Shown here: positions 33,422-40,486 of the stretch, piece by piece
Numbering within the stretch: position 1 is the stretch's first letter
Layout of the letters: each line of letters starts with the position of its first letter
Assembly (NCBI GenBank): GCA_030407315.1
Contig: JALQPE010002428.1
Coordinates: 1 to 64,000 of the forward strand
From: Asparagopsis taxiformis
Taxonomy: Eukaryota > Rhodophyta > Florideophyceae > Bonnemaisoniales > Bonnemaisoniaceae
Direction of reading: 5' to 3'
Length of the DNA: 64,000 nucleotides
Notes under the pieces: model-generated
What the model was told of the DNA's origin: nothing
Seen by the model: only the letters and a program-made list of their open reading frames with translations
Database searches by the model: none
Made by a program: the position numbers and the translations under genes

Positions 33422-34630
33422 TCAGGTTTTTCCGATGCTACTCGACCGCGCAGCCATCAGACCGATTCGGAGTGACCTGAAGCAAAGGCTCGCAGGATCG
33501 AATACCATGAACGGCCAGCACATCGATTCAACATCCTCATACCCCAACACTCTTGCCCCGGTATCCCACGCAGCTAACACACGGTCGACAACAAATCCAA
33601 GCTGGTTGGCTTGCGCACTGGATGTTGCAATTCCAACCATTCCACCACCACCAATGGCCCCGGATGTGGCTCTGGCCCGCCTAGATGGCGCACTGCCCAT
33701 CTCCTTACTGCGAATAGCCAAGATACACTGGCACATCATAACCATCAGCCTCCTGAACCGCTTCTGGCTAGCCTGCAAAGAATCTTGCATGTCGGATGTA
33801 GCGCCGTCTAGAAAGTACCTGCTCGAAAGCAGTTCGCGGTTCAGTGGAGAGGACAATTCTCCGCGGGGTGTCTTGCCAAACATTTCGACGGCACGAGAAC
33901 TAGTCACCCCCACCTGTTTCGGAAACTCAACCATCCTCGGAGAATCACCCATCTCTGCATTGAGTCCCCATGCATGACAAAACATTTGCCACAGACGCAA
34001 ATCAATCGAACTCGAATCTTCTGCTCGGTGATACGGCCGAAGCACAGCCAGGATAGACATGCATGAGCTGTACTGCGGTTTACCACTCAGGCTTGAAGCA
34101 ATTTGGCCGCTTGGATCGCAGGATTTGATCCAGCCCAACACATCAGCCATCCTCACAGACGAAATATGAGCGTACTTGTCCTTTCCGTTTTGGACCCAGT
34201 ACTCGTCTCTGAGATCAACGGCGATCATCAGATACTCAACAAACATCATGCGCCTTTGCAGGCCTGCAATGTCGTTGGATGTCGTCGCTCTCACACGGTC
34301 CAGCACAACAGCAGTACTGCTGTTGGTGTCCGCCACGATAGACTCTTCTCGCATAGGAATCGTAACGCCAGGAGGAAAGACGCCCTTCTCCATTCCACGT
34401 ACAATTGCCATGCAGCGGTGCGCTCCATCCAATATCTCCAGAACGCCTTCTCGAAACCTGCCAGTCACGGGATGAGCTGTGTCATAACCGCTGTTGCGAA
34501 TGCTCTCCATGAGCGCTTCCACATGACTTGCATCAACATCGCGAATCGATACGAATTTGCTGACTTGATTGGGGTCGATGAACACCCATCCGTCGTGCTT
34601 TTCACCGTGATTGTGGAACGTTCCTTCCAT
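33422..34630 (-). CDS. ParB-like domain plus helical region, N-terminal part of ParB-MTase-SET
   Basis: The ATG at 34630 (MEGTFHNHGEKHDG) is preferred. The ParB-like domain spans about 10-95, with VSIRDVDASHVEALMESIRN and ILDGAHRCMAIV (DGAHR at about 68-72), the classic ParB N-domain pattern. Residues ~115-400 are helical and match by eye the N-terminal half of the methyltransferase at 15628. The ORF ends SSIGKT-stop at 33422, but the next frame continues without a break into the MTase-SET ORF, and the alignment with the 15628 protein spans the junction. I read 31164-34630 as one gene of about 1160 residues with one frameshift (real or sequencing error). Confidence 0.78.
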   Translation of the reverse strand: MEGTFHNHGEKHDGWVFIDPNQVSKFVSIRDVDASHVEALMESIRNSGYDTAHPVTGRFREGVLEILDGAHRCMAIVRGMEKGVFPPGVTIPMREESIVADTNSSTAVVLDRVRATTSNDIAGLQRRMMFVEYLMIAVDLRDEYWVQNGKDKYAHISSVRMADVLGWIKSCDPSGQIASSLSGKPQYSSCMSILAVLRPYHRAEDSSSIDLRLWQMFCHAWGLNAEMGDSPRMVEFPKQVGVTSSRAVEMFGKTPRGELSSPLNRELLSSRYFLDGATSDMQDSLQASQKRFRRLMVMMCQCILAIRSKEMGSAPSRRARATSGAIGGGGMVGIATSSAQANQLGFVVDRVLAAWDTGARVLGYEDVESMCWPFMVFDPASLCFRSLRIGLMAARSSSIGKT

Positions 34631-34777
34631 GGCGAACAAAGGTAGAGTTTATAAGAAAGGGATAGTTGGTTGCTGCTTGACCAGGGTGGCGCAAAGCAGA
34701 AGTTGGTTGTTTAAAACAAAGTGTCAGCGAGTGGTAGCACTTCGGTGGCTGTTTCCTTTCCACCCCTGTCCGAACCT

Positions 34778-35761
34778 TTACAAGATAACTACATCGACTG
34801 TTAGCTCAATAATCAATGTAATACTAAAGTAATACTCAAAATATTTTTCCATGCAATTTATTGGGCCCCGTAACATCTCTAAGCGTATCTTTGTAGTCCA
34901 ACAGTAGTTGACATTGAAGGGAGGCTGTAGCAACTTCTCCCTGGAAGTTCGCAGTGATAGATGGGACCGGATAGGATGCTGGTACCTCACCGAAGAACGA
35001 CCCTCCGCGAATCCCATTCCTCCGTGATACACGTCCGTTCGGCATACAAGCAGGGAATACGGTGGGATGCGCACGTTCGTCACTGGCACACGGTACTTGT
35101 CTTTCGCTGGATGACTTAGGCACACATGGCTGAACTTGGCGATACGAATGATGAACCCATCCGCACCAGCAGCCATCATGAAATATGATGGCGAGTTGAG
35201 AGGACCAGTTCCAGTTCCCTCACGGACGGGAACATCGGTATGCAAAAGCTGCTCCTGACTACCTTCTGCGGTCAAAATCAGACGAAGACCCGTTTCTGGA
35301 AAGACCACCGCTTCTTCTCTTCCAAACCCGAGCTTCAGGTTCTCCGCACAAATCGCCTTACCTAGCTCCAGAATCAGCTTGTTCCTGTACTGCCGCGCGC
35401 TTTCTTGCTCAAGGTCATCGCAGATGCTTTTCCGGTCCGTCTTGAATACACCAGTGCTGTCTTTCGGTCGAAGTGGTTTCCACGGGTTCTTCTGACTTGC
35501 ACTTGAGCCACTTGTAGTACCTTGGAATGTGCTGGCCATCTGTGTGAATAACTCGTGCGTAGCTGCTCCCACTGTAGTAGAAGAGAAAATGTCTTGCAAC
35601 ACCACGTAACCAAGCTCGTCGATCATTCTTCTCTGGTAGCTGAAGTATTGTTGGCTTTCACAAGAACCGAGGGGACATACCAAAGTAGAGTAGCCTGCAG
35701 CTGCTTCCATTATCTCCGTCCGGATTGTATCAATGTCTTCTTCTGTGATATAATACTTCAT
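34778..35761 (-). CDS. 2OG-Fe(II) dioxygenase domain of ParB-dioxygenase gene 3
   Basis: Begins at the ATG in SRMKYYITEED, but the frame is open further upstream and belongs to the ORF at 35758-38142 after one shift. The dioxygenase fold shows LLHTDVP (H174, D176), SPSYFMMAAGADGF, FSHVCLSHPAKD, and DVYHGGMGFAEGRSS (H246, with a following Arg as a possible 2OG ligand). The last ~50 residues differ from the inverted copy, because homology ends just before them. The MKYY block and the dioxygenase are clearly homologous to 28343-30316. Confidence 0.8.
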   Translation of the reverse strand: MKYYITEEDIDTIRTEIMEAAAGYSTLVCPLGSCESQQYFSYQRRMIDELGYVVLQDIFSSTTVGAATHELFTQMASTFQGTTSGSSASQKNPWKPLRPKDSTGVFKTDRKSICDDLEQESARQYRNKLILELGKAICAENLKLGFGREEAVVFPETGLRLILTAEGSQEQLLHTDVPVREGTGTGPLNSPSYFMMAAGADGFIIRIAKFSHVCLSHPAKDKYRVPVTNVRIPPYSLLVCRTDVYHGGMGFAEGRSSVRYQHPIRSHLSLRTSREKLLQPPFNVNYCWTTKIRLEMLRGPINCMEKYFEYYFSITLIIELTVDVVIL

Positions 35762-38316
35762 TCTCGAGTTGGAAGGAACGCATAAAGGCAGCTTCTCAGG
35801 TATGTCCTCTGCGAATGTGCGGTCTGGAAGGGAGTTTTCTTGCTCGTCAGTGAAGAGTGGTGCTTCTTCTCCAGTCGTTCGTTTTCTTGCATTGACTCTA
35901 CTCTTCTTTTCCCGGGAGGCCCAATCTCAATGTTGTCATCCGGCGTATTGGGCTCAGAAAACTTCGCGCTAGTATCTTCCCTTCTTCGCTTCTTATGCAA
36001 CCTGGACTCGTTTTCATCGCCGCTTCCACCAGAACTCCTGCTTCTTCCCGAATTCTCCGTGTCCACTTCGGCCGGGCTAGTGCTGTAAGTTTCTGGTGTC
36101 CTGATTCGAAGTTTCAATATCACAGAGCGGTTCTGCGCATCTCCAGCTTGTTGTCCAGGCGTGTCTATGTCCATGCGACCACTATTGTCCAAGTTGATAT
36201 CCAGACTTTGCGTATCGCCGCTTTGTTTCCTTCCCTGAGGAAGATCTTCTCTGACAATCCTTCCCGGCGAATTATCCCTGGCACGACTTTCCCGCTCTGC
36301 CCTTGAAGCTGAAAGACGTTCCTGTTCTTTTTGGAGAACAGCAAGACGTTCTGCTTCCCTCTTCTCAGCTGCTGCAAGACGCGTGGCAGGACGTTCCTGT
36401 CCTCCCTCTTTTGCTGCGGCAGGACGGTCTTCTGCTTCTTTCGGGGTGCTCAGAGGTGCCTCTTCTATTGCTTTCGTCGCGACAGCAGGAATCACTTCTT
36501 CAGCCACCACATTTGGAGTAATTTCCTGTTCTTCCTCCACAACAGCAGAAACTTCCTGCTCTACTTGGGCTTCGGCAGATACTCCTTCTTCTGCTTGAAC
36601 AGGACCAGAAGTTTCCACCGTTTCCTTCTCTGTAGAATTATTTCCCTGTTCTGCGGCAGTAGGTGCTTCTTCGTCTTCTGCTTTGGCGCCATCAACAAGT
36701 GCTTTTTCTATTTCTCCGGGGGTCATGCGATTCCGTTCCCTCTCCTCCTCCGCTTTCGTCTCCTGCATTGCCTTTGTCCCGGTAGCATATTCCAGTTTGT
36801 CGTAAAAACTGTTTGTAAACATCCCGTTCTTGGTTCTCAGACTGCTACTGTCTACCACGTCGTCATGAAAGTCGACAAGGACGAATACAATGCGCTCTCC
36901 AATGCGATGATCATTATCCCCGACCTCCTTCGCGTTTTCTGCTGCCAAATCCGTTCGCACGAATTCCTCCATCGTTGCAGAGTTCAACCACTTGCGGACG
37001 ACCTCTGCCATATCATAGATGGCCAACAGAGCCAGTAGCCAAGTGCGCATCGTGAACGGACTTCCGCTTCCGATATTTCTGACAAGTCCTCTCTTCCTCC
37101 TCATCCTTGTCCACGACGCTGTCATCTCGAGCACAAACCACTGGAACCACTCCTTATCGCGCGTCCCGCGTCCGTCCGTGCCATTGCGGAATATTGCGTT
37201 ATTGACAAGATCGAGCACGCACCCGTACATATCGGCAGAGTCAATTCGAGAAAAGTCCGGATCTCTTCCCTCGGTTCTTGCATCCTCGATTTCTCTGTTC
37301 CTATCCAAAGCATTGTAAACGCTAGGGATAGAGCTCCAGTACACGAAAGCAACGCTGTCTGTGCGATTGAACCCCTTCGCAATGTTGATGTACTGCCTAT
37401 ACGAGTTCTCCGAACGGTTCCTGTCGGACGGCAGAATATAGCTCACTTCTTTCAGAATAGGAATAAGCCGGACAACAGGAAGATCCATCTGGTTGGAAAA
37501 CCTGAGAAACTCTATGACCGCACACACATTGTCGGCAATGCTCACAGAAGCGACATCGTGAGTTTGTATATTGGCTTCGAGAGACAGTTTCAGAACCTCC
37601 AGCGCATCGAAAATTAGACGCCCGTTCGGCGCAATCAACTGTTGTACCCAAACCAATTCCAAGGAATCCCTGTTCTTTCCTGAGTACTTCTCCAGGCATA
37701 GTTGCAGAGCAGCTATGCGATGAGAGCCATCGATGCAGTAAAACTCGTCTCCTTCGTTATCTTCCATTTTGCAGACTGTAATCATAGTTCCAGTGGTAGA
37801 GAAACCTCTATCCATGAAAATGCTGGCCAGTTCGTTTACACGACCCGGTCGCACCAAACGGGAGGTCACTGTCGGAAATTTCACTTTGCGAGGATCAACT
37901 TGCACTTTAGAAGAGCTGTACTGAGCAATAGTGATGCTTTTCTCTTCAGCAGAAGGAGAATTGCTCTTCTCCGCTGTAGTATTCATGATACTATTGTCTC
38001 CCATTGTAATCCCTGCAATCTCAGTTCGTTCAATCGGTTCTCTGTTCAAATGTTGTGTAGACGATGAAATCCACAATTGTGGTACCTCCGAGTGCGCTTC
38101 CCGTCTCTCAGCTTCCTCTCTTATACTGTCCGGACAAGACATTCCCTACCTACGTTCAGTCCTGATGAACCTTACGCTGCACCCGCTCAGCACCTCTGAC
38201 TCTACCTGATCCTGATACCTCCACAAAGCGTTTAGCCCTTTCCATCAATCTACACCTAATAGTATGTACCTCTAGCGCATATAATGCAATCGAACCCGTT
38301 TACCTCACCACGTCAA
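34910..38316 (-). repeat. Right arm of large inverted duplication (pairs with 1-3432)
   Basis: The sequence of 1-3432 reappears here in reverse complement, including upstream non-coding DNA (38143-38316 matches 1-172). The shared part stops just after the TGTCAACTACT shared by both copies at the 3' end of the gene. The arms are about 31 kb apart. The match begins at base 1 of the window, so the true arm may be longer. Confidence 0.85.
35758..38142 (-). CDS. ParB-like domain, helical region and linker of ParB-dioxygenase gene 3
   Basis: ATG at 38142 (MSCPDSIREEAERREAH). The ParB-like domain is about 85-160, with VTSRLVRPGRVNELASIF and CIDGSHRIAAL (D138, H141, R142). The helical region is about 200-450 (SIADNVCAVIEFLRF, YINIAKGFNR). 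An Glu/Ala-rich, low-complexity linker (about 470-640) is likely disordered or coiled-coil. The last ~45 residues are out of frame: near 35925 this copy has CCCGGG where the copy at 2399 has CCCCGGG, and restoring agreement makes the frame run on into 34778-35761. The full protein would be about 1120 residues. Confidence 0.82.
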   Translation of the reverse strand: MSCPDSIREEAERREAHSEVPQLWISSSTQHLNREPIERTEIAGITMGDNSIMNTTAEKSNSPSAEEKSITIAQYSSSKVQVDPRKVKFPTVTSRLVRPGRVNELASIFMDRGFSTTGTMITVCKMEDNEGDEFYCIDGSHRIAALQLCLEKYSGKNRDSLELVWVQQLIAPNGRLIFDALEVLKLSLEANIQTHDVASVSIADNVCAVIEFLRFSNQMDLPVVRLIPILKEVSYILPSDRNRSENSYRQYINIAKGFNRTDSVAFVYWSSIPSVYNALDRNREIEDARTEGRDPDFSRIDSADMYGCVLDLVNNAIFRNGTDGRGTRDKEWFQWFVLEMTASWTRMRRKRGLVRNIGSGSPFTMRTWLLALLAIYDMAEVVRKWLNSATMEEFVRTDLAAENAKEVGDNDHRIGERIVFVLVDFHDDVVDSSSLRTKNGMFTNSFYDKLEYATGTKAMQETKAEEERERNRMTPGEIEKALVDGAKAEDEEAPTAAEQGNNSTEKETVETSGPVQAEEGVSAEAQVEQEVSAVVEEEQEITPNVVAEEVIPAVATKAIEEAPLSTPKEAEDRPAAAKEGGQERPATRLAAAEKREAERLAVLQKEQERLSASRAERESRARDNSPGRIVREDLPQGRKQSGDTQSLDINLDNSGRMDIDTPGQQAGDAQNRSVILKLRIRTPETYSTSPAEVDTENSGRSRSSGGSGDENESRLHKKRRREDTSAKFSEPNTPDDNIEIGPPGKRRVESMQENERLEKKHHSSLTSKKTPFQTAHSQRTYLRSCLYAFLPTRE

Positions 38317-39221
38317 TTATCATTCATATTCCAACAACCTATTTCATCCACACTCTCCACCTCGCTTCTTCTTCCGTACCATTGATTCCTATCAATCGAT
38401 TCTACGTGAGTTTTATACATTTACTACGATCCACCTCTCCTACAAGTCTGAAAAATTCATTTCTACACTAACTTTTGCTACTCACAAATGAACGGTTCCC
38501 GTGCAGGCCACTGCTTGAATTTCTTCCTATTGGCGTACTCGGCTGCAAAGGATTCATAGACTATTTAAACGGTGATCATATAAATGGTTTTCAATGTGCT
38601 CCAATGGACAATACACCAAAGAACATCAATATGAATTCATTTCAACTACCTATTCACTACTGCGATTCAGTTTTCTTGCATACCAAATCTCATTGCGTTC
38701 CTACCCTAGTCGATTCAAAATGCTTCCTCTTCGTCAGTTGATCAATATTCCTTATTCCTTACAACGAGCAGGTCCTCTGGACATCCTAAAGTTGGTTACT
38801 TAACCTTAACTATCGATGAATTTGCTGTAATGAAACGTTTTCTTACAGCAAAGTCATCGTTACGATGACTTTGCTGTAAGAAAAGAAAACATTACAGCAG
38901 CCATGATTTCTTTACCGGGTAAAAAATGTGGCCGCTGTAATGAAACGTTTTCTTACAGCAAAGTCATCGTTACGATGACTTTGCTGTAAGAAAAGAAAAC
39001 ATTACAGCAGCCATGATTTCTTTACCGGGTAAAAAAATGTGGCCGCTGTAATGAAACGTTTTCTTACAGCAAAGTCATCGTAACGATGACTTTGCTGTAT
39101 GCATACCTCCCTCCATCCTCTCAGATCCTCTCCCCACTACTTTGCACCAATCCACCACCGCCCTAGAGTGTACAATTCATATGTGATGCATCTGGTTATT
39201 CATTTTATTCTTCCCTGAAAA
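38317..39221. other. Intergenic region with type 1 palindrome array
   Basis: No gene seen. 38317-38830 is unremarkable AT-rich DNA beyond the inverted duplication. The rest is the palindrome array at 38842-39101. Confidence 0.6.
38842..39101. repeat. Array of three type 1 palindromes in 110-bp tandem units
   Basis: Palindromes at 38842-38880, 38952-38990 and 39063-39101 (last arm ends GTAT). The intervening spacers are almost identical: AAAGAAAACATTACAGCAGCC, TTTACCGGGTAAA, GGCCGCTGTAATGAAACG. The array separates the ParB-dioxygenase gene from the transposase. Confidence 0.93.
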
Positions 39222-40484
39222 TCATGCAGCCCTCGGTGGAAATCCGTCTCGCCTACATAGTGCATATATCTCTCCACCCTCCAGCAGTCCGGGTCCGTGC
39301 CTTACCTCCCTCATGTTCTCATCATATTCGCATACACTACCATTGCAATAGTGCATACCAAACACCTCAGTGACTCCCTCACTCATCTCCACAATTACTG
39401 TTCGTCGCCTCTCTTCGACCTTGAACACTCCTTCATCAGTTTTTTGCAAACCCAGGCAAACTCCATAAGCTGTACCTTGCTCATCTCTCGCACTCTCGTT
39501 CCTCAGGATAAAGAACGCTAGAACAATAAAAAACCGCGGTTCATAATTAATTCTTCCCCGCATTATCTCTGATGTGAGACGAGACGCCGGGTACAGAATC
39601 GCTTGTGAAGTTGCACCATCCTCACATTTCATCTGTTCAGGGCAAACAGCATGGATGATAGCTCCTGATTCTAGAGAGCCAGACCTCTGCACTGTTTTCC
39701 TTCCCCACTCTGTCGTAGTGCTTCTAGAAACTCTTCTCACCCATTCGGCATACTTTCCACACCCGCTTGTTCCGCTTCCGTACCTTTCGGTAAAGAACCG
39801 TTTGAAAACACCTACAGAACCCTCTGCCATATCACATTTTCCATTCATGTACTCCTTGACCTCGTCAATAGATATACCTCCATGCCCTCTCCACGTCACA
39901 ATTTCACCATCCGCCGACAATATCTTTCCTCGACGCTGGGAGAGAAGCTGGAGAACCGGTTCCTGGAAGCAGTTTTTCACTACCTCGTCTTCCACATCTA
40001 TTTCTCTCCCTAGCTCCTGTGAAAGAACGTTGACCATTTGAGAGCATTCGGACGAGGACCAATGTTGTGGCTCCATGCCGATTTCGCGCAAAACAATGGC
40101 CACTCTCGTCTGCCAGTCATCCGCAAGAACTAATTCCAGCGCTGAAAGCTGTTCGCTTTGGTGATTGGACATTCTCACACCTTTCTTCAGCGGCTGATGC
40201 ATCCGTTCGAATATAAGCTCCTGCACGTGCTTCACAGAGCCGTAGGCAGGAAGCGTATGAACACAAAACTCGACAAGACGATGAACATTAGGCTTGTCCA
40301 AATGTGCTCCTGCTCCCTTCACTTTCCGACAATACTCATTCAACGTCTCCACGTAGTCTACAGTTCTTCCCAGAATGTATTCATTCCTGCCACCTTCTCC
40401 GTCAGCCGTCTCTACTTCATGTGGACCGTCTTTCCACCATACGGGCATGAAACTAATACACGAAACCAGCTTCTGAAACATCAC
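39222..40484 (-). CDS. C-terminal part of second D/D/E transposase (CACTA/TNP2-like)
   Basis: The frame is open upstream of the GTG at 40484 (through EKFDGAVKLVVMFQKLV) and continues the ORF at 40487-43024 after a one-base shift. It contains PNVHRLVEFCVHTLPAYGS followed by ELIFERMHQPLKK, the helical segment that in CACTA-type transposases carries the catalytic Glu near an H/E/R cluster. The remaining ~300 residues are mixed helical with no motif I know. Confidence 0.65.
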   Translation of the reverse strand: MMFQKLVSCISFMPVWWKDGPHEVETADGEGGRNEYILGRTVDYVETLNEYCRKVKGAGAHLDKPNVHRLVEFCVHTLPAYGSVKHVQELIFERMHQPLKKGVRMSNHQSEQLSALELVLADDWQTRVAIVLREIGMEPQHWSSSECSQMVNVLSQELGREIDVEDEVVKNCFQEPVLQLLSQRRGKILSADGEIVTWRGHGGISIDEVKEYMNGKCDMAEGSVGVFKRFFTERYGSGTSGCGKYAEWVRRVSRSTTTEWGRKTVQRSGSLESGAIIHAVCPEQMKCEDGATSQAILYPASRLTSEIMRGRINYEPRFFIVLAFFILRNESARDEQGTAYGVCLGLQKTDEGVFKVEERRRTVIVEMSEGVTEVFGMHYCNGSVCEYDENMREVRHGPGLLEGGEIYALCRRDGFPPRAA

Positions 40485-40486
40485 TA

